Part shown: one piece after another, positions 8,482-17,357 of the stretch
Layout: each line of letters starts with the position of its first letter
How positions within the stretch are numbered: the stretch's first letter is position 1
Source: CAZVNZ01 sp964628515
GTDB taxonomy: Bacteria > Bacillota > Clostridia > Christensenellales > Christensenellaceae
Reading direction: 5' to 3'
NCBI GenBank assembly: GCA_964628515.1
Contig: CAZVNZ010000014.1
Location: forward strand, 3,805-67,804
Length of the DNA stretch: 64,000 nt
Translations under genes and position numbers: made by a program
The notes under the pieces: generated by a model
What the model saw: only the letters and a program-made list of their open reading frames with translations
Told to the model about the DNA's origin: nothing
Database searches by the model: none

Positions 8482-9142
8482 AATAATGGTGGTGGAGGAC
8501 GATGCCACAATTTCCAAAATTATTTGTGATAATCTAAGAAAGTGGGATTACGAGGCAGTAAGCCTAACGGATTTTAAAGACGTGGCAAAGCAGGCGGAGG
8601 CAGAGTGCCCCCACTTAATTTTGCTTGATGTTATGCTACCTAACTTTAACGGCTTTTACCATTGCAGTGAGATACGCAAAACCTCAAAAGTGCCTGTAAT
8701 ATTTATTTCTTCCGCCTCGGACAACCTAAATATAGTAATGGCGATGAATATGGGCGGAGACGATTTTGTGGCAAAGCCCTTTGATATTAACGTGCTTATG
8801 GCAAAAATAGGGGCACTCCTCAGGCGCACATATTCCTTTAAAGAGGATATACGTGTAATAGAGCATAACAATGTAATACTAAATTTAAGCAACGCAACCA
8901 TAGAATACAACAACAAAACCGCAGAGCTTACAAAAAACGATTATAAAATTTTGCAATTATTAATGGAAAACAAAGGAAATGTAGTTTCAAGAGATACAAT
9001 TATGCAAAAACTTTGGGAAAGCGACAGCTTTATAGACGACAACACCCTAACGGTAAACGTTACAAGACTTAGGAAAAAATTAGAAGAAATGGGTATAGAA
9101 AATTATATAATTACAAAAAAAGGCATAGGGTATATGGTTTAA
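8474..9142 (+). CDS. bceR: OmpR-family response regulator, BceR-type
   Basis: A 222-residue response regulator. The receiver domain (1-118) has acidic residues EDD at 8-10, phospho-acceptor Asp52 in LLDVMLPNFNG and Lys101 in AKPFD. The C-terminal winged helix (about 125-222) contains LTKNDYKILQLLMENKGNVVSR, of which the first part is the usual OmpR-type segment, and ends in the wing TKKGIGYMV. The gene overlaps bceS by one base (TAATG) and sits next to a BceAB-type transporter with a matching operator at 10152. Together these say it switches on the transporter when the partner kinase senses a peptide antibiotic. Confidence 0.88.
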   Translation: MYKIMVVEDDATISKIICDNLRKWDYEAVSLTDFKDVAKQAEAECPHLILLDVMLPNFNGFYHCSEIRKTSKVPVIFISSASDNLNIVMAMNMGGDDFVAKPFDINVLMAKIGALLRRTYSFKEDIRVIEHNNVILNLSNATIEYNNKTAELTKNDYKILQLLMENKGNVVSRDTIMQKLWESDSFIDDNTLTVNVTRLRKKLEEMGIENYIITKKGIGYMV

Positions 9143-10134
9143 TGGGGATTTTTTATTTAGTGGGAAGTTATTTAAAACTGCATATAAAAAGCATAGTTTT
9201 TCTAATAATTGGGTTGCTTGGCGCACTTTTAATTTTTTATTTGTACAACCTGCCCTTAGAGCCCTTTTTTTATGCTTTTGCTATTGTGATGGTGATTGGG
9301 TTAGCAATAGGTATTTTGGACTTTATAAAGTTTAGAGCTAACCATAAAGTGCTTAAAGGGTTAAGTGCCAACATTGTGGCAATAGAGGCTAATATGCCAA
9401 GTGCAAACTCCTTATTAGAGGAGGACTACCAAGCCATTATTCTTGCTCTTATAAAAAGCAGGGCGGAGGAAATCACCCAAAGGGAAAACTTGCTAACCAA
9501 CATTACAGACTACTACACCATGTGGGTGCATCAAATAAAAACGCCTATTTTTGCTATGCAACTCCTTTTGCAAAACAGCGATATAGATACGGCATCACTA
9601 AAAGAGCAACTTTTTAAAACGGAGCAGTACGCACAAATGGCTTTGCAATACATAAGAAGCGAAACTATGCAAAAAGATTTTGTCTTTAAGCATTACTCTT
9701 TAGACGGCATAATTAGGCAGGCGTTGCGCAAGTATTCCATATTGTTTATAAATAAAAAACTAAAACTAACCTACGATCCCACAAATTTAATGGTACTTAC
9801 AGACGAAAAATGGCTCACTTTTGTAATAGAACAGCTAATTTCAAATGCAATTAAGTACACAGACAAAGGGGAAATTCGCATATACTTAAAAGGACAAGAG
9901 CTAATTATCGAAGATAGTGGCATAGGCATAGAGCAGGAGGATTTACCACGTATTTTTGAGCGAGGTTTTACAGGCTTTAACGGCAGAGAATACAAAAAAT
10001 CCACAGGCATCGGGCTTTTTTTATGCAAAAAGATATTATTGGCTTTAGGGCACACAATAGGCGTACAATCGGAGGTAGGCATTGGCACAAAGGTAATTGT
10101 GGGGTTTTTGGAAAAACAAATTTTGGCAGACTAA
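9142..10134 (+). CDS. bceS: Intramembrane-sensing histidine kinase, BceS-type
   Basis: A 330-residue kinase with two close transmembrane helices (about residues 16-36 and 41-62) and almost no extracellular loop. This is typical of intramembrane-sensing BceS kinases that take their signal from the BceAB transporter. The phospho-acceptor is His130 in MWVHQIKTP. The ATPase domain shows EQLISNAIKYTDKG (N box), EDSGIGIEQEDLPRIFERGF (G1/F box) and STGIGLFLCKKI (G2). It shares a transcript with bceR. The substrate peptide cannot be read from the sequence. Confidence 0.88.
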   Translation: MGIFYLVGSYLKLHIKSIVFLIIGLLGALLIFYLYNLPLEPFFYAFAIVMVIGLAIGILDFIKFRANHKVLKGLSANIVAIEANMPSANSLLEEDYQAIILALIKSRAEEITQRENLLTNITDYYTMWVHQIKTPIFAMQLLLQNSDIDTASLKEQLFKTEQYAQMALQYIRSETMQKDFVFKHYSLDGIIRQALRKYSILFINKKLKLTYDPTNLMVLTDEKWLTFVIEQLISNAIKYTDKGEIRIYLKGQELIIEDSGIGIEQEDLPRIFERGFTGFNGREYKKSTGIGLFLCKKILLALGHTIGVQSEVGIGTKVIVGFLEKQILAD

Positions 10135-10142
10135 ATTAAGTT

Positions 10143-10225
10143 TTGACAACATTACAAAAATGTAAGGTTAATGGGGGAAAATGTAAGGCGTTTCGATGGC
10201 TGTACATTTTCTTTTTTGATACACT
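10143..10225 (+). promoter_or_regulatory. BceR-controlled promoter of bceAB with operator at 10152-10165
   Basis: TTACA-AAAA-TGTAA (10152-10165) fits the consensus I recall for BceR-type regulators, TnACA-N4-TGTAA. The element AAAATGTAAGG occurs at 10157-10167 and again at 10178-10188, a 21-bp phase (two helical turns), as expected for a tandem OmpR-family site. A likely -10 is TACACT (10220-10225), with no good -35, as in activator-dependent promoters. A TTGACA lies at 10143, upstream of the operator. Confidence 0.7.
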
Positions 10226-10256
10226 TATGGTGTAAAAATAAGGAGGTAGTAATAAT

Positions 10257-11021
10257 ATGACACTACTTGAAGTAAACAATCTTAAAAAAGTATACACGCC
10301 AAGGTTTGGCACCAACGTTTTAGCCTTAAGTAACGTAAATTTTGCCGTAGAGCAAGGGGAGTACGTAGCAATAATGGGGGAGTCCGGCTCGGGCAAAACA
10401 ACTTTGCTAAACATTATTGCGGCATTAGACAAACCCACCAGCGGAGAGGTTTTTTTAGAGAGCAAAAACATATTAAGCATTAAAGAAAAGGAAATTTCCG
10501 CATTTAGAAGAGATAACTTAGGCTTTGTGTTTCAGGATTTTAATTTGCTTGACACCTTTAATGTGCAGGACAACATTTTTTTGCCCTTAGTGCTTGCAGG
10601 CAAAAGTTACACAGAAATGGACAGGCGTTTGCAAGCAATTTCCGTGCAACTAAACATTACGGATATTTTGGGCAAATACCCCTACGAAGTTTCCGGAGGG
10701 CAAAAACAACGTGTTGCCGTGGCACGTGCGCTTATTACCAACCCAAAACTTATATTAGCAGACGAACCTACGGGGGCGCTGGATTCTCACTCCACCGCAG
10801 AGCTTTTGGAGTTGTTTGAAAACATAAATATTGCAGGGCAAACCTTGCTTATGGTAACCCACAGCGTAAAGGCGGCAAGTTGTGCAGGCAGAGTGCTTTT
10901 TATTAAGGACGGCGAGGTGTTTCATCAATTATATAAAGCAACCATGACAAACGAGGAAATGTATCAAAAGATTTTTGACACTCTAACGGTTATAGCATCG
11001 GGGGGTGGAAGAAGTGCGTAG
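10257..11021 (+). CDS. bceA: ABC transporter ATP-binding protein, BceA-type
   Basis: A 254-residue ATPase of the MacB/LolD-like group that pairs with BceB permeases to remove or shield cell-wall precursors from peptide antibiotics such as bacitracin. It has Walker A GESGSGKTT (41-49), Q-loop FVFQDFNLLDTF, signature VSGGQKQRVAVARA, Walker B LILADEPTGALD and the H-loop VTHSVKAA. AAGGAGG lies just before the ATG. It follows the BceR operator region, and its 3' end overlaps bceB, so the two are coupled. Confidence 0.9.
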   Translation: MTLLEVNNLKKVYTPRFGTNVLALSNVNFAVEQGEYVAIMGESGSGKTTLLNIIAALDKPTSGEVFLESKNILSIKEKEISAFRRDNLGFVFQDFNLLDTFNVQDNIFLPLVLAGKSYTEMDRRLQAISVQLNITDILGKYPYEVSGGQKQRVAVARALITNPKLILADEPTGALDSHSTAELLELFENINIAGQTLLMVTHSVKAASCAGRVLFIKDGEVFHQLYKATMTNEEMYQKIFDTLTVIASGGGRSA

Positions 11022-12993
11022 TTTTTTTTACAGTAAAATTGCAGTTACAAACATTACAAAAAACAAAAAACTGTATTTGCCCTACATAATTTCTTTTATT
11101 GGTATACTTGCCATGTTTTACAATGTATGCTACATTGCAAGCGCAAGAGAAATAGGGGAGATTTCGGACAGCGCCGCTTTGCGTACCATGTTGTTTTTGG
11201 GTATGTGGATAATTGGGTTTTTCTCCGTAATTTTCCTGTTTTACACCAATAGCTTTATGCTAAAACGTCGGAAGAAAGAGTTTGGCGTATTTAATATTTT
11301 AGGTATGGAAAAACGCCATATAGGCAGGGTGATGCTTTTAGAAACCTTCTACATCACAGTAATATGTATTGGTGTGGGTTTGCTTGTGGGGATACTGCTT
11401 AGCAAATTAATGTTACTTTTACTCTTTCAAATAATTGATTTTGATGTTGTATTTGGGTTTGAAATAACACCCTTTGCGGTGGTGGCATCCGTGCTGTTGT
11501 TTTTGGGTATTTCCTTTTTAAACTTGCTAAACAATGTTGCCCACGTCCATTTATCCAAACCCATAGAGCTACTTAGAGGGTCAAATGTGGGGGAAAAGGA
11601 GCCTAAAACCAACTGGGTGCTTGCGGTTATAGGCGTAATTGCCCTAGGGGGTGCTTACTATCTTGCCAATTTTTCCGATATGGCGCTAATGGCATTTGCC
11701 ATATTTTTCCCAGCCGTACTTTTAACCATTATCGGCACATATTGCCTGTTTATTTCGGGAAGTATAGCTGTGCTTAAGATTTTACGCAAGAAAAAAAGCT
11801 ACTATTATAAACCAAACCACTTTACTGCAATTTCCGGTTTAATATACAGGATGAAGCAAAATGCGGCAGGGCTTGCAAGCATATGTATATTATCTACTGC
11901 CGTAATATTTGTACTTTGCACCACCGTTTCTATGTATGTCGGGATAGACGATATTATGAAAACACGCTTCCCCAAAAATTTTGAGACAATAACCACAGTT
12001 ACGCAAGCTAAGGATATACAAACCACAGACAGTATAATAGCGGAGCAAACCCGAGCTTACGGCGTTACTCCTTTGGATGCAAAAAGTTATTGGTATTACC
12101 AAGAACTTTTTATAAAAACAAACGGTGTGTTTGAGTTTGCCGGAGAAAACTCTCCTTACAGCTCGGAAAACGGCTTTGCGTTTATGTTTTTTACCTTAGA
12201 GGAGTACAACAAGCTTAATAATACAAATGCAAAGCTACAAGATGGCGAGGCACTCATAAGCCTACACAAAGGCGAAATTTTGCAGCCTACTTTAAATATT
12301 AACGGCACTAATCTCATCATCAAAGAAAGGCTAAACTATCCACAGCAAAACGGCAGTATGTACTCCGTTTCTATTAATCAAGCGGACATAATTGTAAAGG
12401 ACGAACAGGCGATTGAGGCTATTTTAGCAAACACTAAGGTTGTATCTTCCAATAAATATTATTACACGGGCTTTAATTTAGAGGATGACGCCAAAACCCA
12501 ATACGCATTAACACAGGGGGTTATAGACAGCATCAGAAATAACGAGCTTTACGCAAGTGCGGACAGCAGAGAATACTCAAGGGGCAACTTTACCAATATG
12601 TACGGCGGTTTAATGTTTATAGGTCTTTACTTAGGGTTTTTATTTTTAATGGCAACGGTGCTTATAATTTACTACAAACAGGTTTCCGAAGGGTACGAGG
12701 ACAAAGCGCGGTTTGCCATTATGCAAAAGGTGGGTATGAGCAAGCAGGAAGTTAAAACTACAATAAAAAGTCAGGTACTTACAGTGTTTTTCCTACCCAT
12801 AGCCGTAATGGCGGTACACATTGTTGCGGTGTTTAAGCTTATGACTCAAATGCTAAGTATGCTAAACTTAACAAATTTACAACTGTTTGGGGTGTGTGCA
12901 GGGGTAATTATACTAATATTTTTAGTGTTTTATTGGGCGGTGTATAAGGCTACCGCACGGGTTTATTATAATATTGTTAGTTTGGAGGAGTAG
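11014..12993 (+). CDS. bceB: ABC transporter permease, BceB-type
   Basis: A permease of about 659 residues with ten predicted membrane helices and a large extracellular domain between helices 7 and 8 (roughly residues 310-520), the hallmark of BceB proteins that bind the peptide-lipid complex. FtsX-like segments are present: RRKKEFGVFNILGMEKRHIGR near residue 90 and the related ARFAIMQKVGMSKQEVK near 570. The start is taken as GTG 11014, with GGTGGAAG just upstream and an 8-bp overlap with bceA. GTG 11005 would add three residues. A bidirectional terminator follows. Confidence 0.88.
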   Translation: MRSFFYSKIAVTNITKNKKLYLPYIISFIGILAMFYNVCYIASAREIGEISDSAALRTMLFLGMWIIGFFSVIFLFYTNSFMLKRRKKEFGVFNILGMEKRHIGRVMLLETFYITVICIGVGLLVGILLSKLMLLLLFQIIDFDVVFGFEITPFAVVASVLLFLGISFLNLLNNVAHVHLSKPIELLRGSNVGEKEPKTNWVLAVIGVIALGGAYYLANFSDMALMAFAIFFPAVLLTIIGTYCLFISGSIAVLKILRKKKSYYYKPNHFTAISGLIYRMKQNAAGLASICILSTAVIFVLCTTVSMYVGIDDIMKTRFPKNFETITTVTQAKDIQTTDSIIAEQTRAYGVTPLDAKSYWYYQELFIKTNGVFEFAGENSPYSSENGFAFMFFTLEEYNKLNNTNAKLQDGEALISLHKGEILQPTLNINGTNLIIKERLNYPQQNGSMYSVSINQADIIVKDEQAIEAILANTKVVSSNKYYYTGFNLEDDAKTQYALTQGVIDSIRNNELYASADSREYSRGNFTNMYGGLMFIGLYLGFLFLMATVLIIYYKQVSEGYEDKARFAIMQKVGMSKQEVKTTIKSQVLTVFFLPIAVMAVHIVAVFKLMTQMLSMLNLTNLQLFGVCAGVIILIFLVFYWAVYKATARVYYNIVSLEE

Positions 12994-13015
12994 GGGGGCG
13001 GTTTGCTTGTAATTT

Positions 13016-13052
13016 GTTTGTGAGGGGTATAATAGATTATCCCCCCACAAAC
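13016..13052. terminator. Bidirectional terminator between bceB and the AraC gene
   Basis: The left arm starts with GTTTGTG and the right arm ends with CACAAAC, with a GGGG/CCCC core and ATAAT/ATTAT near the loop (one mismatch, one bulge). On the plus strand it is followed by TTATTTATT. It separates two convergent genes. Confidence 0.7.
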
Positions 13053-13913
13053 TTATTTATTAAAAACTGCTTTAGGGCTAATGCCGTACTCCGATTTAAA
13101 GGTTCTGTAAAAATTGGAATAATCGCTAAAGCCGGATTTTTCGTAAGCGGATGTGGGGGGGATGCCGTTAATAATCAGTTGTTTTGCAGAAGCCAACCGC
13201 TTTAGAGTAATATATCTGTACAGGCTTACCCCCAGAGCATTTTTAAATTCGTGAGAAAGATGATATTTGCTGACAAAAAACATAGAGGACAGTCCTTCCA
13301 AGGTTATTTTTTTGCTAAAGTTTTCGCAAATATAATTAATAACACTATCTACTAATGTCGATGTTTTTTCTTTGTATTGAGATACTATGTACATATCCTT
13401 GTACACCCTGTTTAAATACACCAAAAACTGCATTAATATACTCTTTGCGACTATTTCGCCTCCGTATTTTTTAGAAGTAATTTCTTGTATTATCATATTT
13501 ATAAGCATTTTAAGTTGCAGGCTTTCGGCGGTTGGCAGTCTTAGGAGTTTTGCTTTTTTGCTGTTTTGCATATCAAAGCAGTGCATTAGGTTTGTGTTTT
13601 TATCCGAGTTTTTTATTAAAAATTCCTTGCTTAACCAAAGCACTATTCGCTCATAAGGTGTAATGTGCTTGTCTATAATGGGTTTATGCAATTCTTGGGG
13701 TTTTATAAGCAAAATATCCCCACTTTGTATTTTGTAATGCTTTCCTTCTATTATATATTCTGCTTTCCTGCTTAAAAAAAAATATATTTCAAAAAAATCA
13801 TGATGATGCAGGTATACCTCCCTTGGTGCATCATCACAATAATGAAACACCTCGAAGTCTTTATTCAGCATATATTGACGTGGATCAAATTTTTGTGCAA
13901 TACTACCCTTCAT
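13053..13913 (-). CDS. AraC-family regulator, probable regulator of the hexuronate operon
   Basis: A 286-residue regulator. The N-terminal cupin-like sensing domain (about 15-160) has HHHDFFEIYFF, IEGKHYKIQSGDILLIKPQE and LHKP. The C-terminal double helix-turn-helix (about 187-284) has ITLEGLSSMFFVSKYHLSH and the family signature SGFSDYSNFYRTFKSEYGISP. It lies divergently from uxaC with 125 bp between the two starts. That gap contains a direct repeat phased at 21 bp, which is how AraC-type proteins bind. GGGGGGAGC upstream of the ATG is the ribosome site. The inducer is inferred, from the neighbours only, to be a hexuronate or a derived oligosaccharide. Confidence 0.88.
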   Translation of the reverse strand: MKGSIAQKFDPRQYMLNKDFEVFHYCDDAPREVYLHHHDFFEIYFFLSRKAEYIIEGKHYKIQSGDILLIKPQELHKPIIDKHITPYERIVLWLSKEFLIKNSDKNTNLMHCFDMQNSKKAKLLRLPTAESLQLKMLINMIIQEITSKKYGGEIVAKSILMQFLVYLNRVYKDMYIVSQYKEKTSTLVDSVINYICENFSKKITLEGLSSMFFVSKYHLSHEFKNALGVSLYRYITLKRLASAKQLIINGIPPTSAYEKSGFSDYSNFYRTFKSEYGISPKAVFNK

Positions 13914-13937
13914 AAGCTCCCCCCAATTAATTTTACA

Positions 13938-13972
13938 GCAATAATTACAATATGTAAAGCAATAATAACAAT
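13938..13972. promoter_or_regulatory. Tandem 14-bp direct repeat, candidate AraC-type operator
   Basis: GCAATAATTACAAT (13938-13951) and GCAATAATAACAAT (13959-13972) differ at one base and are spaced exactly 21 bp apart, two helical turns. They lie between the divergent regulator and uxaC, just upstream of a TATACT -10 element (13994-13999). Confidence 0.6.
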
Positions 13973-14038
13973 TTATATTGTGATTATCTCTGATATACTC
14001 TTTAGTAATAATAAATTGCTTGGGTAGGGGGAAGCGCT

Positions 14039-15442
14039 TTGGCAGAGTTTTTAGATAAAGATTTTTTGCTCACAAATAGCACAGCACAAGAATTGTATTT
14101 TAATCATGCCGCAAAAATGCCTATTGTGGACTATCATTCTCATATTAATCCTAAAGAAATTTTTGAAAACCGCAAGTTTGAAAATATAACACAATTATGG
14201 TTAGAGGCAGACCACTACAAGTGGCGTTTAATGCGGATTAATGGGGTAGACGAAAGGTATATTACAGGTAGTGGGGCAGATAGGGACAAATTTAATTTTT
14301 TTGTAAAAGCATTGGAAAGGGCGGTAGGCAATCCAATGTATCATTGGTGCCATTTGGAGCTTAAAAATTATTTTGGCTTTAGTGGGGTAATAAACACAGA
14401 AAACGCAAATTACATTTGGGATTTATGCAAAGAAAAATTGCAAAGGGAAGAATTAAGTGTACAAGGTATAATAAAAAGCAGTAGTGTTAGATATTTGGCA
14501 ACAACAGACGAATGTACTTCCCATTTAAAATGGCACAAAGAATTATACAAAAAGCCTTGCACCGCAAAAGTTTTGCCCACCTTCAGACCGGATAAAATAT
14601 TTAATATAGAAAATAAAGAATGGCTACATAACATTAAAGAGTTGGAAAAAGCCACCAATACAGATATAAACAGTTTAAAAAGTCTAAAAGAAGCCCTCTT
14701 AAAACGCATAGAGTATTTTAAAGAGGGTAATTGCGTATGTGCGGATCACGGTTTTGATGTAATGCCCTTTTATATAACGAGCGAAGAAAAAACAGAGCAG
14801 ATTTTTCAAAAAGCGGTTACAAACAAAAAACTTTCGCAGGAAGAAACAAAGGCATTTAAAACAAATTTGCTCATTTTTTGCGCAGGGCAATATGCAATTA
14901 ATAATTGGGCAATGCAACTTCATTTTAGCTGTTCAAGAAATTCAAACACAAGGATGTACGAAAGTGTTGGCACAGATAGCGGTTTTGATTGTATCCACAC
15001 CGCAAACTCGGTTATGCCTCTAACCCAAATGCTAAATTTTTTGGAAAGAGAAAAGCAACTTCCAAGAACAATTATTTACAGCTTAAACCCTACGGACAAC
15101 ACCCCACTAAACGTACTTGCCGGCGCTTTTTGCAGTAGCGACGGTGTGGGCAAAATTCAGCAGGGGGCGGCGTGGTGGTTTAACGACAGTAAACTAGGCA
15201 TAACAGAGCAACTGCAAACGTTTGCATCCCTATACTTATTAGGCAATTTTATAGGGATGTTGACAGACTCAAGGTCTTTTTTAAGCTATTCGAGACACGA
15301 GTATTTCAGAAGAATTTTATGCAATATGCTAGGCAAACTAATAGAGGAGGGAGAATATCCTTATACAAAGAGCATAGGGCAAATGGTTGAGGATATTTCT
15401 TATAATAATACAATTAAATATTTTAGGTTGGAGGAAAAATAA
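14039..15442 (+). CDS. uxaC: Glucuronate isomerase
   Basis: A 467-residue enzyme converting D-glucuronate to D-fructuronate (and galacturonate to tagaturonate), the first step of hexuronate breakdown. It uses a TTG start at 14039 behind AGGGGGA; MAEFLDKDFLL is a typical UxaC beginning. The N-terminal motif VDYHSHINPKEIFENRKF carries the metal-binding HxH pair of the amidohydrolase-like fold, followed by LEADHYKWRLMRINGV. The length agrees with the family (about 465-470). The stop overlaps the start of uxuA by one base. This is the first gene of a four-gene hexuronate operon. Confidence 0.93.
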   Translation: MAEFLDKDFLLTNSTAQELYFNHAAKMPIVDYHSHINPKEIFENRKFENITQLWLEADHYKWRLMRINGVDERYITGSGADRDKFNFFVKALERAVGNPMYHWCHLELKNYFGFSGVINTENANYIWDLCKEKLQREELSVQGIIKSSSVRYLATTDECTSHLKWHKELYKKPCTAKVLPTFRPDKIFNIENKEWLHNIKELEKATNTDINSLKSLKEALLKRIEYFKEGNCVCADHGFDVMPFYITSEEKTEQIFQKAVTNKKLSQEETKAFKTNLLIFCAGQYAINNWAMQLHFSCSRNSNTRMYESVGTDSGFDCIHTANSVMPLTQMLNFLEREKQLPRTIIYSLNPTDNTPLNVLAGAFCSSDGVGKIQQGAAWWFNDSKLGITEQLQTFASLYLLGNFIGMLTDSRSFLSYSRHEYFRRILCNMLGKLIEEGEYPYTKSIGQMVEDISYNNTIKYFRLEEK

Positions 15443-16497
15443 TGAAACTTGCATTTAGATGGTATAACAAAAAAGACCCCATACCTTTGGAATACATAAG
15501 GCAGATACCCACAATGAACAGCATTGTTTCTGCGGTGTACGATGTGCCGGTTGGGGAAGTATGGACGGAGGAAAGCATTGCAGAGATTAAGGCAGAATGC
15601 GAAAGCAACAATCTAATTTTTGATGTTGTAGAATCCATACCCGTAAGCGAGGACATAAAACTCGGAAGAGACAATCAAAAAAAGATTATTGCCAACTACT
15701 GCGAAAATATTAAAAGATGCGCAAAACACGGAGTAAAGGTTATAACCTATAATTTTATGCCGGTGTTTGATTGGACGAGAACCCAAACGGACAAACTTGC
15801 AAAAGACGGCTCTACAAGCCTTGTTTTGTATCAAAGCGATTTAAAAGATTTAGATCCAACCAAAGAGGATATTCATCTGCCCGGGTGGGATGCAAGTTAT
15901 AACCAAAAGGAAGTACGCAGTTTAATTAAGGAATATACACAAATAGGAGAGGAGGGGCTGTGGCGTAATTTAGAAATATTTTTAAAGGAAGTAATACCGA
16001 TAGCGGAGCAATGCGGTGTAAGAATGGCGATTCATCCGGACGACCCTCCCTACTCTATATTAGGGTTGCCCCGAATAATTACTTGCGAGCAAAACATAGA
16101 CAGAATGTTAAACATTGTAGACAGCAAAGCAAATTGTCTTTGTTTTTGCGTAGGAAGTCTTGGAAGCACCAATACAAACGATGTTGTGGCAATGGCGGAA
16201 AAATACGCAAATAAGGATAAAATTGCGTTTGTGCATTTGCGCAATGTACTGTTGCTTGAGGATAATTCCTTTGAGGAGTGCGCCCACCCCTCCCCTTGCG
16301 GAAGCACGGATATGTATAAGGTGGTAAATGCCCTTGTTAAAAACGGGTTTGACGGCTACGTAAGGCCGGACCACGGCAGAATGATATGGGGAGAGACGGG
16401 TATGGCAGGCTACGGCTTATACGATAGAGCTTTAGGGGCAACATACATAGTGGGCTTGTTTGAAAGTTGCCAAAAGCAATTAAAGGAGAGAGCATGA
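15442..16497 (+). CDS. uxuA: Mannonate dehydratase
   Basis: A 351-residue TIM-barrel enzyme that dehydrates D-mannonate to 2-keto-3-deoxygluconate. Metal-site residues are visible in RMAIHPDDPP (His), CFCVGSLG (Cys), FVHLRNV (His) and YVRPDHGRMIWGE (Asp), all typical of UxuA. The start overlaps the uxaC stop (TAATG) and its own stop overlaps the next start (ATGA), so three genes are translationally coupled. The length is in the usual 350-360 range of Bacillota enzymes. Confidence 0.93.
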   Translation: MKLAFRWYNKKDPIPLEYIRQIPTMNSIVSAVYDVPVGEVWTEESIAEIKAECESNNLIFDVVESIPVSEDIKLGRDNQKKIIANYCENIKRCAKHGVKVITYNFMPVFDWTRTQTDKLAKDGSTSLVLYQSDLKDLDPTKEDIHLPGWDASYNQKEVRSLIKEYTQIGEEGLWRNLEIFLKEVIPIAEQCGVRMAIHPDDPPYSILGLPRIITCEQNIDRMLNIVDSKANCLCFCVGSLGSTNTNDVVAMAEKYANKDKIAFVHLRNVLLLEDNSFEECAHPSPCGSTDMYKVVNALVKNGFDGYVRPDHGRMIWGETGMAGYGLYDRALGATYIVGLFESCQKQLKERA

Positions 16498-17345
16498 CAA
16501 AAAACTGTATAAACACAGATTTAACGGGAAAAATTGCGGTAGTAACAGGTGCAGGGGGAGTATTATGCTCTGCATTTGCAAAAGTGCTTGCAAGCGCAGG
16601 GGCAAAAGTAGCGCTACTGGATTTAAACGAAGCAAGCATTAAAAGCGCAGAAGAGGAAATCACAAAAGAAAAAGGTATTGCAAAAGCCTATGTATGCGAT
16701 GTGTTAAACAAAGGTAATTGCAAAACAGTAGCACAAAGCATACAAAAGGAATGGGGGGACTGCCACATATTAATAAACGGCGCAGGGGGCAACCACAAGA
16801 ATGCAACCACTCAAAAGGAGTATTATTTTAATGGTGATGAAGATAGTGATGTAAAAACCTTTTTTGATTTGGATACACAGGGTGTGGATTTTGTTTTTCA
16901 GCTTAATTTTATGGGTACATTAATTCCCACACAAGTATTTGCAAAGCAAATGCTAAACCAAAAAGGTTGTTGCATTATAAATATATCCTCTATGAACGCA
17001 TTTACCCCTTTAACAAAAATACCGGCATACTCCGGCGCTAAATCCGCAATATCCAATTTTACAAAGTGGCTTGCGGTGCATTTTTCCAAGGTAGGTATTA
17101 GAGTAAATGCCATAGCACCCGGATTTTTTTTAACAAAACAAAACGAAGAATTGCTTTTTAATAAAGATAAAACCCCAACACAAAGGACGGATAAAATCCT
17201 TGCTGCCACCCCTATGGGAAGGCTTGGAGAGCCCAAAGAGTTAGAGGGCGCTTTACTTTTTTTGCTAAATAATGAGGCGGCAAGTTTTATTACCGGCATA
17301 GTTTTATGTGTAGATGGTGGATTTTCTGCGTACAGCGGTGTATAA
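16494..17345 (+). CDS. SDR-family oxidoreductase, probable fructuronate reductase (mannonate oxidoreductase)
   Basis: A 283-residue short-chain dehydrogenase. The nucleotide-binding motif VVTGAGGVLCSAFAKVL lies near residue 17, NISSMNA supplies the catalytic Ser region and YSGAKSA the Tyr-x3-Lys pair; the C-terminus has FITGIVLCVDGGFSAYSG. Between uxaC/uxuA and kdgK it fills the missing step, reduction of D-fructuronate to D-mannonate, as SDR-type enzymes do in Bacillus-like operons in place of the long-chain UxuB. Function is inferred from position. The start at 16494 follows GGAGAG and overlaps the uxuA stop. Confidence 0.82.
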   Translation: MTKNCINTDLTGKIAVVTGAGGVLCSAFAKVLASAGAKVALLDLNEASIKSAEEEITKEKGIAKAYVCDVLNKGNCKTVAQSIQKEWGDCHILINGAGGNHKNATTQKEYYFNGDEDSDVKTFFDLDTQGVDFVFQLNFMGTLIPTQVFAKQMLNQKGCCIINISSMNAFTPLTKIPAYSGAKSAISNFTKWLAVHFSKVGIRVNAIAPGFFLTKQNEELLFNKDKTPTQRTDKILAATPMGRLGEPKELEGALLFLLNNEAASFITGIVLCVDGGFSAYSGV

Positions 17346-17357
17346 TAAGGAGAAAAA

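Noticed and set aside
13014..13205. Small plus-strand frame downstream of bceB
   Set aside because: It covers the bidirectional terminator and is antisense to the AraC regulator's conserved C-terminus.
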